Below the pieces are notes generated by a model. That model was given only the letters and a program-made list of their open reading frames with translations, was not told the DNA's origin and ran no database searches. From contig JANLFQ010000002.1 in NCBI GenBank assembly GCA_024653355.1, positions 1-64,000 of the forward strand: DNA of 64,000 nucleotides. Reading direction: 5' to 3'. Positions 25,659 to 33,948 of this stretch are shown in pieces. The DNA comes from a candidate division WOR-3 bacterium. GTDB taxonomy: Bacteria > Hydrothermota > Tepidihabitantia > Tepidihabitantales > Tepidihabitantaceae. The stretch's first letter is position 1, and every line of letters begins with the position of its first letter. A program made the translations under genes and the position numbers.

Positions 25659-27278
25659 CTATTTTAGTTTGACAATTTTCACCCTGCGCTCTGGTCGGTC
25701 TGCGGGGATGAGATAATATACTCCTGCCGGTAGCTGTTCCCCAAACCAGAAACCGTTTTCTTCGCTCAGAAATTTACCCGCGCTGGTGTACAAAATAATC
25801 TTGCTGGTACCGGGTGTGATAAGGCAGGTGCGGTTGACAAATGGATTCGGCAGCACAAAATCCCGGGGCAATGATTGCTGGTGATTTTCTTCCAACCCAC
25901 CTACCCCCTCTTCAATTACCAGGGTAGTATCTCCATTGTTACCGTTAATTCTGCTGACGGCGCCACTGGGCCAGATAACCTCAAGCGAGTCAAACCGGAT
26001 GTTACCACCGAGCCCGAAATGAACCAGCGCCGGGTTGTGGCCATATTGTCCGCTGCCCCCGGAAATCTCCTGAGTTTGAACTGTGTCGCGCTGGTAAACT
26101 CTGACCCGGGCTCCGATGGCGCTGCGGTTTGACCTTGTGCCGTCCAGTTTTATTTTGAGGTAATGGAGGGCATTTCCGCCGGAATCTCGCATCAGGGCAC
26201 AGCCCTGACCAAAATGTCCCACCAGAAAAGCGTCAAGGTCGCCATCGTTGTCATAGTCGCCCCAGCTGGCGGCAAATACATCCTGAGGCGCAGCGATGTT
26301 GACCGCGCCGGCAACATTCAAAAAAGGCGCGTTATAACCCATCGAGCGAAATAACCGGTTGGGATAAACATGGTTGGTAGTAAAGAGGTCAAGGAGTCGG
26401 TCGTTATTGAAGTCAATCCAGTCGCAGGTTCTGCCGTCGCCTACATCGGCGACCCCATAGAAACTGGTGACATCAACAAAGGTACCATTCCCGTTGTTAC
26501 GGAATAGTTTGTTTGTGCCACCGCCGATGTTCGTGATATAAAGGTCAAGGTCGCCGTCATTGTCAAAGTCGCCGAACGCCGCTGCCTGGGTGTTACCGGC
26601 GTTACCCACGCCCGCGGAATCGGTGACATCGCTAAAGGTGCCATTACCATTGTTGCGCAGAAGTTTATTCGGACCATTCCGGCAGATGTAGATGTCCGGG
26701 TAAAGGTCGTTGTCGTAGTCTGCGCAGGTGCCCGAATTGCCACCCCAGGGCAAGGCTAATACTAGTCGAAAACTGTCGGCTGATATGTTCCGGTAAAGAA
26801 AGGTCGCGTCCAAGCCGATGACGAGCACATCAAGAAATCCGTCCCGGTCATAGTCAAGAAACAGGGGGCGATCACCACCGCGCATCAGTCCGTTTGTTGC
26901 GGCAACATCGGTGAAGGTGCCATTCCCGTTGTTACGGAAGAGGTAGACGGTACTACCGTGGTCATTGGCGAGGATGTCGCTAAAACCATCGTTGTTGTAG
27001 TCAGCCCAAACTATCGAGCGAAAGTCAAGACCGGCAAGTCCTGCCTGCTGAGTAACATCGGTAAAGGTGCCGTCCTGATTGTTGTGGAACAGGTAAACCT
27101 GAGGACCGGGGTCAAAGCAGATATCTAAGTAGTCATCGTTGTCATAATCGGCAAAGGCGGCGCAGGAGCCAAGCCCGCCCTGCACCACGATGCCCGACTC
27201 CTGCGCCACATCACGGAAGGTTATCGTCTGGGCAAAGATGAGCGTGCCCAGAGATAAGAGTAGCAGTATCCCTTTCAT
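25659..27278 (-). CDS. Secreted CRTAC1-like protein (FG-GAP/VCBS repeats, ASPIC/UnbV) with C-terminal sorting domain
   Basis: 539 aa. Signal peptide residues 1-16. Residues about 20-370 are FG-GAP/VCBS-type propeller blades with repeated Ca2+-binding loops such as DYDNDDYLD, DYNNDGFSD, DFDNDGDLD and 'FRNNGNGTFTDV'. An ASPIC/UnbV domain follows at about 375-460 (IGARVRVYQRDTVQTQEI, VIWPSGAVSRI). The last 65 residues (PNPFVNRT...LPAGVYYLIPADRPERRVKIVKL) match the C-terminal sorting tails of type IX-secreted proteins. Probably a cell-surface or released Ca2+-binding protein. Downstream of, and coupled to, the LVIVD gene (3-nt gap). Confidence 0.88.
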   Translation of the reverse strand: MKGILLLLSLGTLIFAQTITFRDVAQESGIVVQGGLGSCAAFADYDNDDYLDICFDPGPQVYLFHNNQDGTFTDVTQQAGLAGLDFRSIVWADYNNDGFSDILANDHGSTVYLFRNNGNGTFTDVAATNGLMRGGDRPLFLDYDRDGFLDVLVIGLDATFLYRNISADSFRLVLALPWGGNSGTCADYDNDLYPDIYICRNGPNKLLRNNGNGTFSDVTDSAGVGNAGNTQAAAFGDFDNDGDLDLYITNIGGGTNKLFRNNGNGTFVDVTSFYGVADVGDGRTCDWIDFNNDRLLDLFTTNHVYPNRLFRSMGYNAPFLNVAGAVNIAAPQDVFAASWGDYDNDGDLDAFLVGHFGQGCALMRDSGGNALHYLKIKLDGTRSNRSAIGARVRVYQRDTVQTQEISGGSGQYGHNPALVHFGLGGNIRFDSLEVIWPSGAVSRINGNNGDTTLVIEEGVGGLEENHQQSLPRDFVLPNPFVNRTCLITPGTSKIILYTSAGKFLSEENGFWFGEQLPAGVYYLIPADRPERRVKIVKLK

Positions 27279-27281
27279 CGC

Positions 27282-29648
27282 CTAACGGACGAGGGTTATC
27301 CGCTGGAATTTATCTCTCCTGTTTTCCTCAAAGCGGATGAAGTAGACGCCGGGGCTGAGATGGGAGAGGTCGTTTTCCTGTAGTGTGAGGGGCATTACCA
27401 GTCTACCGGATGCGTCACGGAGTTCTACTTTGGACAGCGAACGGTTATTGAAGGAAGCGAGGTTCAGTTTTCCGCGGGTAATGGTTGCCAACCGGTTTGC
27501 TTCAGATTTATTTCTGTTTTCCGCAATTCCTACATACCCGGTCCGGAAAAGAAACAGCCCGCCCGTGCTAATACAGGCGCCGATTGAGTCGCCCTTAGAC
27601 CAGACATCAGTCACCTCAGAATACTTGATACTGAAAACGGGCATCAGATAATAGTAGCCATAGAGTTGGGGATTGTTGCGGTTCCTTGCGTCAACTGCCG
27701 CAAACTCCTCGGCTGCGCCACAGAACACAAGACTCCTTCCAATGTGAACATCTTCAACATAGCCGTTGAAGTCTACCGTGCCCGTTATCCGGGGATTGGA
27801 TAGGTCAGAGAAATCAAGAATATGAACACCCGCGTCATAGTCGGCAAGGGCAAGGTGTTGACTGTTTCTAAACCGGTCAACACCCCGGCACTGATTGGGC
27901 GTGGTGAACTCGGTTATGAGCCGGGGGAGCCAGGGTCGCGCAACACTCGCAATTCCGAGGTCGCGGGGTGTCGGTGATGGTGTCCAGGGGTCATAGCCAC
28001 CGGCCAGGAATAGCACGCTGTCCTGTTTACTTACTTCCAGTGCTGCCCAGGTGGACCAGAAAAGCTGCCCGATGTCCTCAATCTGGGTCGGGTCGCCAAT
28101 GTCGATGATGCGTAGGTAGGTCTGACCGGAAAGCGCTGTCGGGACATAGGCAAGGCTGTCTTCCACGAAAAACTGATTCCCTCCGGCGTAGTCGCGCCAC
28201 ATTTTGGTACCAACCCAGTCCGGATGGAACGGGTCAGTTATCTTGACAATTGCGAGATAACAGAACCAGGGATAGCCGCGGACAATTAGATAGGCGTAAT
28301 CATCCTTAATCATCATACCGCCGATATCGACGATCTGGGCATTGGAAGGAATGGAATCAAGAAATCGGGAATAATACGAAATTTCTGTAATGTCATCGGG
28401 ATGAGTGATGTCAAGAACACGCAAACAACCATAGGAATCATAGATGTAGGCATAATCGCCCTCAACCTGAAGATAATAGGGGTTACCAAGATACAGATAG
28501 AAGGTATCAAGTCGCGGATTGTAGGGATAGGTGATATCATAGAGCACAGCACCGGCAAGAGCCTGATGGTAAAGGCGGTTTCCCTCAATGTAGTCGGCGG
28601 TTGAGCGTACATTAACCGTGGTGATTTCATAGGGATTTGCCGGGTTGGAGAAATTGGCAATCACCAGATTGTCAAGGTTGGCAATAAACGCATAGAGTGT
28701 TTCACCTGAAGGGTAGAGAGTAACATTCTGGGCGTCATTTAGACTGAGCGTGCCGAGCACCACCGGATTCGCCGGGTCAGCGATGTTAATCGCTGTTACA
28801 CCGGCATAGCGGCGCGCAATGCAGGCAATCGTGTCCCGAATTGCAAATCGCATCCCGTGGCTCAAACTTGCTACCGTGGATATTATTCTCGGATTGGCAG
28901 GGTCAGCGATGCTGTAAACGATAAAGGCGTTGTTGAGGTTGCTGTTGTACTGGGTAACAAATGCCAGGGTGTCCTTAATACAGACATCCATCAACCAGGT
29001 CTCTTGAGTGTTGGAACCAATAAGCCGGGGATTTCTTGGGTCACTGATGTTAAACACATATAAACCACCGATCCGGACAGTAACAAGGGCAAGGGTATCA
29101 GTCAGCGCAATACCGGTAGCACCCCAACCGAAGATTTCGTTGTAATTCGGGTCTTCATAAGGAATGTCAACCTGAGCAATCACTCGGTTTCCGGTTAGTG
29201 AAGACAAGTCATAGACCACCAGACCCTTATCGCCGCTGGCGCTAAACACATAGTTGCCCTGAACCGCAAAATCCCAGATGTAACCCGGCCCGGAGATTTC
29301 CTGAACCTTACGCAGGTTATCTTTGGTGAACACATAGAAACCGCCCCCGGAAGAAAACAGGATGTAATTGCCAAAAGGTTTAACCTGCCAGCCCGACATA
29401 TTCAGATAGTTACCGGCAAGGTTATAGTCACCAAGAAGAGAAAAGTTGAGCGAATCGTCGGTTTCCCAATTCATCGGCCGGTCCTTTTTTAACCCGATTG
29501 GGGCAAGCGGTTCGGTTGGCGAAAAGAGTGTATTGCGAATGATGTTACGGAAGTAGGTCGGGTGCTCAGAAGAAGGAAGAAGCATGCCCTGGTTCAAATC
29601 AACCGGGCTTGAGGCTATAACCAAAAAGACAGTTATAAGTGCCACCAT
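27282..29648 (-). CDS. Secreted LVIVD-repeat protein with C-terminal sorting domain
   Basis: 788 aa. Short signal peptide (residues about 1-15). The body carries many LVIVD-type propeller units, seen as 'D-x-x-N-P-R-I/L-x-G-x' followed by a strand such as 'LAFVTQYNSNLNNAFIVYSIADPANPRII'. These form beta-propellers of unknown ligand. The C-terminal 70 residues (KVELRDASGRLVMPLTL, LSPGVYFIRFE, RITLVR) are a typical sorting tail. Strong Shine-Dalgarno AAAGGAGG; it begins 11 nt after the TrmB gene and is presumably under its control. Confidence 0.86.
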   Translation of the reverse strand: MVALITVFLVIASSPVDLNQGMLLPSSEHPTYFRNIIRNTLFSPTEPLAPIGLKKDRPMNWETDDSLNFSLLGDYNLAGNYLNMSGWQVKPFGNYILFSSGGGFYVFTKDNLRKVQEISGPGYIWDFAVQGNYVFSASGDKGLVVYDLSSLTGNRVIAQVDIPYEDPNYNEIFGWGATGIALTDTLALVTVRIGGLYVFNISDPRNPRLIGSNTQETWLMDVCIKDTLAFVTQYNSNLNNAFIVYSIADPANPRIISTVASLSHGMRFAIRDTIACIARRYAGVTAINIADPANPVVLGTLSLNDAQNVTLYPSGETLYAFIANLDNLVIANFSNPANPYEITTVNVRSTADYIEGNRLYHQALAGAVLYDITYPYNPRLDTFYLYLGNPYYLQVEGDYAYIYDSYGCLRVLDITHPDDITEISYYSRFLDSIPSNAQIVDIGGMMIKDDYAYLIVRGYPWFCYLAIVKITDPFHPDWVGTKMWRDYAGGNQFFVEDSLAYVPTALSGQTYLRIIDIGDPTQIEDIGQLFWSTWAALEVSKQDSVLFLAGGYDPWTPSPTPRDLGIASVARPWLPRLITEFTTPNQCRGVDRFRNSQHLALADYDAGVHILDFSDLSNPRITGTVDFNGYVEDVHIGRSLVFCGAAEEFAAVDARNRNNPQLYGYYYLMPVFSIKYSEVTDVWSKGDSIGACISTGGLFLFRTGYVGIAENRNKSEANRLATITRGKLNLASFNNRSLSKVELRDASGRLVMPLTLQENDLSHLSPGVYFIRFEENRRDKFQRITLVR

Positions 29649-29659
29649 ACTACCTCCTT

Positions 29660-30454
29660 TTATGTCTTTACTGCACTTAACCTTTTGCTTCTCTCCCAGT
29701 AGTATTCAAAACAGGCGCTGAACGCCTGAACCAGTTCTGGGTGGTGAAACGCATACATCGTCACCTCGTTGTTTGTGGGGTGACGTAGAGAAAATGTCGC
29801 CACCCGGTTGTCCACAACCAGCAGGTTCATCGGCAGACCTTTAAACACCCTTGCCTCTTCGCCCGCCCTTACCACCTGATTGAGATATAGGGCGATGATT
29901 TTCCCCTGGGGTTTAATACAGTGTTCCTCGTCGTAGATACAGCGAACCCGAACACCGCGCCTGAGGAGCTTGATTTCCTGCTGGGTGCCATACTTTAGTT
30001 TTTGCCTTGATGTTACCGCCATCTGCCGCACGAAGATTTTGACATCCTGTTTCGCCTCTTTCAGGATTGCGACCATAAAAGTTGTGAGATGTGGCCCTTT
30101 AAGCACCTCAATCGATACCTCCGTTGTGCTGTTGCGGGTACTACTTGCATAAAATTCGCCCAGTTGTTTAATAAGGTCCTTGAGCATTTTCAGTTGGGCA
30201 TCTTTCTCGTGCCAGAGCGCACCCAGGGCAGTTTCCGGCGGCAGGGGCGAATAGTAAAGAAATTGCCCAGGGTTTTCCTTGCAGAGTCCTCTACGGCAAA
30301 GCGATTTGAGGGTGCCATAAATCTGGGCGCGGGGGACCGAGACAAGCGGAATAAGGTCGCGTACCCGCACCCGACCTGCTTTTATCAGCGCCAGATATAC
30401 CTGAGCCTCATAATCCGAAAGACCGAGAAATTTCAAGAGAGAAAGTTCTGCCAT
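29660..30454 (-). CDS. TrmB-family transcriptional regulator
   Basis: 264 aa. An N-terminal winged helix (residues about 5-75: LKFLGLSDYEAQVYLALIKAGRVRVRDL, VPRAQIYGTLKSL) identifies the TrmB family. A short helical linker leads to a C-terminal effector domain of PLD-like fold (about 105-255). Archaeal members sense sugars; bacterial ligands are mostly unknown. It is first in an operon with the LVIVD and CRTAC1-like genes. The ATG starts 6 nt after the -10 box and a perfect inverted repeat covers the promoter, so autorepression is likely (inference). Confidence 0.9.
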   Translation of the reverse strand: MAELSLLKFLGLSDYEAQVYLALIKAGRVRVRDLIPLVSVPRAQIYGTLKSLCRRGLCKENPGQFLYYSPLPPETALGALWHEKDAQLKMLKDLIKQLGEFYASSTRNSTTEVSIEVLKGPHLTTFMVAILKEAKQDVKIFVRQMAVTSRQKLKYGTQQEIKLLRRGVRVRCIYDEEHCIKPQGKIIALYLNQVVRAGEEARVFKGLPMNLLVVDNRVATFSLRHPTNNEVTMYAFHHPELVQAFSACFEYYWERSKRLSAVKT

Positions 30455-30480
30455 ATTGTTAGTATATTATTACTAACAAT
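30455..30480. promoter_or_regulatory. Perfect inverted repeat, putative TrmB operator
   Basis: ATTGTTAGTA, 6-bp spacer, TACTAACAAT: two perfect 10-bp half-sites ending exactly at the trmB start codon and covering its -10 box and transcription start. Confidence 0.8.
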
Positions 30481-30488
30481 TATGTCAA
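30461..30488 (-). promoter_or_regulatory. Leaderless promoter of trmB and the sorting-tail protein genes
   Basis: Minus strand TTGACA (30488-30483), 16-bp spacer, TATACT (30466-30461), 6 nt, then ATG. No Shine-Dalgarno sequence. Confidence 0.7.
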
Positions 30489-30605
30489 GAAAAATCTGAA
30501 CCTCAATCTTTTTACGGACAATATCCGGAAACCAATGTCTAATTTAGGATGACATTATAAATAACCACGGGTTATAGACCGTCCGATTTCTGCTTTAATT
30601 CTGGG

Positions 30606-30734
30606 TCAGCGGTTTTTTCGCGAATGGACGCTGTTTTCGGTTATCTCAAATTCCCTCTTGGCACCGATTTCCTTAAATATTTCTAACGCCGCACCGTAAC
30701 ACTCCAGCGCCCTATTCAGTTTGCCTTCTTCCCT
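30606..30734 (-). pseudogene. Remnant of a TPR-repeat protein gene
   Basis: The minus strand encodes EEGKLNRALECYGAALEIFK followed by EIGAKREFEIT and a TGA stop. This is a clear tetratricopeptide unit of the 'A-L-x-x-Y-x-x-A-L-x-I-x-x-x-I-G' type. The frame is closed by a stop just upstream (TAA at 30737-30735) and no start or Shine-Dalgarno sequence is near, so only the 3' end of a former gene seems to remain. Confidence 0.5.
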
Positions 30735-31049
30735 TTAGGTTTTATTTCTATCAACGATATCAGGCTAACGACAGTAGACCTTGTTAGAACCGGTCTTTTC
30801 TTCTGCTGCTGGAGAATAAAGTGCCGTCGATATCGCTATGATTCAGGTTGCGAAACCGGATAACACCTTGCTGGTATGGCATCTTTCTATTGTATCAATT
30901 CCTGAATTGTATTACTACACAACGAAAAATGGCAAAGCCTTTTCTCTGCATCAGGGTGGTTTTCGCATAGGGTTAAATCAGGATTGCACTGCGTTAATGA
31001 TAAAACACAATAGTTTTTCGCCATGGACTCAAAAGGTAAAATATTTCGC

Positions 31050-31077
31050 TTGACAATTTGACAATTGCCATTATCTT
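31050..31077 (+). promoter_or_regulatory. Possible promoter of the outer-membrane barrel gene
   Basis: TTGACA (31050-31055), 16-bp spacer, TATCTT (31072-31077). A second TTGACA lies 8 bp downstream. The leader would be about 100 nt. Confidence 0.35.
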
Positions 31078-31180
31078 TTAGAAAGATGCGATGCCGGTGT
31101 TGACGAGTTTTAGCCGGGGCAAAAAACTTAAAACATCTGTTATAGACCGCAGGGTAGGCATAAAACCAAAAGGAGGACCT

Positions 31181-31822
31181 ATGTCAAAAAAGATGATGAC
31201 GCCCCTGTTAATCACAATGGTGGCGCTGATAGGCAGTACTGCTTGGGCCGATGCTCAATTTGGGTTTTCCGTAAAGCCTGGAATGAGCCTGAACGCTGTT
31301 CAATTCGGTTACAAGGCTGACAACCTCTTTGCCGGCCTTGGACTGGAGTTCGCCAGCCTCTCGGTTTCATCCAAAGTAAAGTATGAATACGGGGAACAGA
31401 CATATACCTACACGACCAAGGTAGGTGGCAACCTGTTTATGCCCCAGTTAGGTGCGCGCTACTTCTTTGTCAAAAACGAAGATAAAGGCAGCTATGTCAC
31501 CCCTTATATCGGCACCAGCCTTTTTTACACCTTTGGCAAGGTCAGCATCTCTGAGTCTGATGGTGAGACAACCTACCGGGATACCACTATGGAAAAAACA
31601 CTAAACGATGTGTTGAGCGGAAACATCGGCGGTACGCTCGGCTTCGGCGGTGAATACTACCTTTCCAACAACTTCTCAATAGGTGGTGAATTCGGAATCA
31701 GAATGCTTTTCGGGGGGACCAAAACCAAAGTCCCCGATTATTATTATGAAGAATATACTTTAACCAACAACCTCGGCTTGGGTGTAACCTACACCACCCT
31801 CGGTTTGAACTTCTACTTTTAG
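31181..31822 (+). CDS. Outer-membrane beta-barrel protein
   Basis: 213 aa using the ATG at 31181, which has AAAGGAGGACCT directly upstream; an in-frame extension to 31091 lacks these signals. Signal peptide residues 1-22 (STAWADA). The mature part is a set of alternating beta-strands rich in Gly, Tyr and Phe (FGFSVKPGMSLNAVQFGYKADNLFAGLGLEF, YVTPYIGTSLFYTFG, LGFGGEYYLSNNFSIGGEFGI) and ends in LGLNFYF, the terminal aromatic typical of barrels inserted by BamA. It resembles OmpA-like or opacity-type 8-10-stranded barrels. Function unknown. No terminator is evident. Confidence 0.8.
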   Translation: MSKKMMTPLLITMVALIGSTAWADAQFGFSVKPGMSLNAVQFGYKADNLFAGLGLEFASLSVSSKVKYEYGEQTYTYTTKVGGNLFMPQLGARYFFVKNEDKGSYVTPYIGTSLFYTFGKVSISESDGETTYRDTTMEKTLNDVLSGNIGGTLGFGGEYYLSNNFSIGGEFGIRMLFGGTKTKVPDYYYEEYTLTNNLGLGVTYTTLGLNFYF

Positions 31823-31968
31823 TCCGGGTCCAATTTACTCTCAACTCCTGCCTTAGGTGGGAGCCGACTTTTTAGCCTTTTTTCTGGCTCTGAATGGTTT
31901 TGGTAATAGAAGAGTTGGTAGTGTCAATATGATTTTGCGCCGTGGATAGACAAAGTTATGCCCAGATG

Positions 31969-31996
31969 TTGACTTTTGGCAATTTTTGTTTATAAT
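31969..31996 (+). promoter_or_regulatory. Main promoter of the polysaccharide operon
   Basis: TTGACT (31969-31974), 16-bp spacer, perfect TATAAT (31991-31996). Predicted start near 32003. Confidence 0.75.
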
Positions 31997-32002
31997 TAAA
32001 TA

Positions 32003-32208
32003 CAGCAGGGAAACATCGGGGAAGGAGGAAGTGCTCGCTTAAGGGCGGGCAAAACAAGGAGGAACGCAGATGAAGCGATTGGCTGCCGGGGGAGCCAGAG
32101 CAGAAACATCCCCGGAGAAACAAAATGTTAAACAAGTAACAACCGCACAAGGGTACCGTTTTTCGCCCCGTCACGGGGTATAAAAATATATATTGGGAAG
32201 GAGGAAAA
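32003..32208 (+). promoter_or_regulatory. Long structured 5' leader of the polysaccharide operon
   Basis: TCGGGGA (32016-32022) can pair with TCCCCGG (32109-32115), closing a domain that holds GCTCGC/GCGGGC and TGGCT/AGCCA hairpins. TCGCTT (32035-32040) can alternatively pair with AAGCGA (32073-32078). A further hairpin CCCCG-TCA-CGGGG lies at 32166-32178 and could compete for the first strand. This suggests a regulatory leader, but it does not match a riboswitch class that I know. Confidence 0.4.
32070..32183 (+). CDS. Possible 37-aa leader peptide of the polysaccharide operon
   Basis: ATG at 32070 with a textbook AAGGAGG 7 nt upstream; 37 codons; stop TAA 25 nt before the first operon gene. 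The product is basic and polar (starts [12 protein letters not shown], ends RFSPRHGV) with no signal peptide or known motif. It may be a leader peptide whose translation affects the RNA fold, or the Shine-Dalgarno match may be fortuitous. Confidence 0.35.
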   Translation: MKRLAAGGARAETSPEKQNVKQVTTAQGYRFSPRHGV

Positions 32209-33948
32209 ATGAGTCGCTCAATTGCGGTCGTCGGCGCCGGCACCTGGGGGAAAAACCTAGTGCGGGTGTTTGACAGTTTGAAAAGTTTGCACACCGTTTG
32301 TGATTCCAATCCTGCCGCACTAAGCGGGTTAACAATCTCAAATGGTGTCCATCTAACAAACGATTTTACCACCGTTCTCACCGAACCGGAGATTACCGCC
32401 GTTGCCATTGCCACTCCGGCAATCAGCCACTACGAGTTTGTCCGCGCCGCCCTGCTAGCAGACAAGGATGTGTTTGTCGAAAAACCGCTTGCCCTTGACC
32501 TCACCCAGGCTGAAGAACTGGTTCGCCTTGCCGAGAAAAAGGAGCGGATTTTGATGGTCGGGCACATCCTGCGCTACCATCCTGCCATCGTTCACCTTGC
32601 CGAGATGATTGAAAAGGGGGAACTGGGCAAGATTGACTACATCTACTCCAACCGCCTCAACCTGGGCCGACTGCGCACCGAAGAGAACATCCTCTGGAGT
32701 TTTGCCCCGCACGACATCAGCGTCATCCTTGCCCTTGTGCAGGAACGGCCTACAGCGGTATCGGCGCACGGTGAGGCTTTTCTCCAGCGAAACATTCCTG
32801 ATGTGACCCTTACTACCCTGGAATTTCCTTCTGGGGTTCATGCCTACACATTTGTCTCCTGGTTGCACCCGTTCAAAGAGCAGCGGCTGGTCGTGGTCGG
32901 CTCAAAACAGATGGTGGTGTTTGAAGACAACGGCTCCCGCCCCACCCTCGCCTGTTATCCCCATGACATCCGCTGGCATCAGGGGCGCATCCCGGTTGCA
33001 CTGAAAGGAGAAAAGAACCTTATTGAACTCCCGGCCGAAGAGCCGCTGCGCCTGGAATGCGAGCATTTTCTGGAAAGCATCGCCACCCGCATCCCGCCGC
33101 GCACCGACGGTAACGAAGGCATCCGGGTGTTGGAAGTCCTGACCGCCGCACAACAGTCACTGCAAAAGAGCGGCAAAACGGTGTCCCTGAATCCGTCTCG
33201 CAATGGCAACACCAAGAAGATTATGGTGCAGGTCAAAGAGCCAAAACCGGTGTTGACTGCAGCCGCGGTCCAGGTTCAAACCAGCACCGTATTTCCTCAC
33301 TCGATACCGGTTGAAGCAGAAACCGCATTTGCCGTGCCAAGCCCGGCTGAAGATGGTAAAGAACCGGAAACCACGCCCTTCATTCATCCCACCGCCATTG
33401 TTGACCCCGGGGCATCAATCGGCTCGGGTACCAAAATCTGGCACTTCACCCACATCTCCGCCAATGTCCGCATCGGCAAGAACTGCGTATTCGGTCAGAA
33501 TGTGTTTGTCGCGGAAGGGGTAACCGTGGGCGATAACTGCAAGGTTCAGAACAATGTCTCGCTCTATAAAGGGGTCTGTCTTGAAGAAGGGGTGTTTTGT
33601 GGGCCCTCGTGTGTCTTTACCAATGTCATCAACCCGCGCGCCTTTATCGAGCGCAAAACCGAATTCAAACCGACGCTGGTGAAAAAAGGTGCATCCATCG
33701 GTGCCAATGCGACGATTGTATGCGGCAACACCATCGGCCGTTACGCCCTGATTGGCGCCGGCGCCGTTGTCACTCGTGACATTCCTGATTACGCCCTGGT
33801 CGCTGGTGTTCCGGCGCGTCCCATTGGCTGGGTGTGCAAATGTGGCACGAAACTGGTTGTTGATGACCACCGCGCCCGCTGTCCGCGTTGTGGTAATGAG
33901 TATCAACCCGACGATGAAGGTGGGTTAAAGCCGTTAAAGGAGAAGTAA
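32209..33948 (+). CDS. Fused sugar-nucleotide 3-dehydrogenase (WbpB/WlbA-type) and N-acetyltransferase (WbpD/WlbB-type)
   Basis: 579 aa. Residues 1-325 are a Gfo/Idh/MocA oxidoreductase: NAD site [10 protein letters not shown], then FVEKPLALD and GHILRYHPA. It would oxidise C3 of UDP-GlcNAcA. An Ala/Pro/Val-rich linker (about 335-385) leads to a left-handed beta-helix acetyltransferase (about 388-545, hexapeptide repeats such as [13 protein letters not shown] and [13 protein letters not shown]) with a C-terminal zinc-ribbon-like CKCG...CPRCG. In P. aeruginosa these are separate WbpB and WbpD proteins, acting before and after the aminotransferase WbpE, whose homologue is the next gene. First gene of the operon; strong Shine-Dalgarno GGAAGGAGG. 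Confidence 0.9.
   Translation: MSRSIAVVGAGTWGKNLVRVFDSLKSLHTVCDSNPAALSGLTISNGVHLTNDFTTVLTEPEITAVAIATPAISHYEFVRAALLADKDVFVEKPLALDLTQAEELVRLAEKKERILMVGHILRYHPAIVHLAEMIEKGELGKIDYIYSNRLNLGRLRTEENILWSFAPHDISVILALVQERPTAVSAHGEAFLQRNIPDVTLTTLEFPSGVHAYTFVSWLHPFKEQRLVVVGSKQMVVFEDNGSRPTLACYPHDIRWHQGRIPVALKGEKNLIELPAEEPLRLECEHFLESIATRIPPRTDGNEGIRVLEVLTAAQQSLQKSGKTVSLNPSRNGNTKKIMVQVKEPKPVLTAAAVQVQTSTVFPHSIPVEAETAFAVPSPAEDGKEPETTPFIHPTAIVDPGASIGSGTKIWHFTHISANVRIGKNCVFGQNVFVAEGVTVGDNCKVQNNVSLYKGVCLEEGVFCGPSCVFTNVINPRAFIERKTEFKPTLVKKGASIGANATIVCGNTIGRYALIGAGAVVTRDIPDYALVAGVPARPIGWVCKCGTKLVVDDHRARCPRCGNEYQPDDEGGLKPLKEK

Larger units (their letters stand above)
30481..31180. other. Gene-poor AT-rich region
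   Basis: About 700 bp between the TrmB promoter and the barrel-protein gene. It holds the -35 box of the trmB promoter, a remnant of a TPR gene (30606-30734) and a weak promoter at its right end. A 71-codon frame at 30838-31053 has no Shine-Dalgarno sequence and no recognisable features, and is probably not a gene. Confidence 0.5.
31823..32208. other. Intergenic region with the polysaccharide-operon promoter and structured leader
   Basis: 386 bp. The first 145 bp show nothing clear. A strong promoter at 31969 is followed by a leader of about 200 nt with several complementary segments and a 37-codon frame with its own Shine-Dalgarno sequence, listed separately. Confidence 0.6.

Noticed and set aside
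30838-31053. 71-codon frame in the gene-poor region
   Set aside because: No Shine-Dalgarno site, no promoter at a suitable distance, no recognisable sequence features.
32003-32208. Known riboswitch (c-di-GMP-I, c-di-AMP ydaO, cobalamin) ahead of the polysaccharide operon
   Set aside because: Some short words are similar (GGGCAAAAC, AACGCAG, CGCTTAA), but the conserved cores and stem order of these classes are not present.
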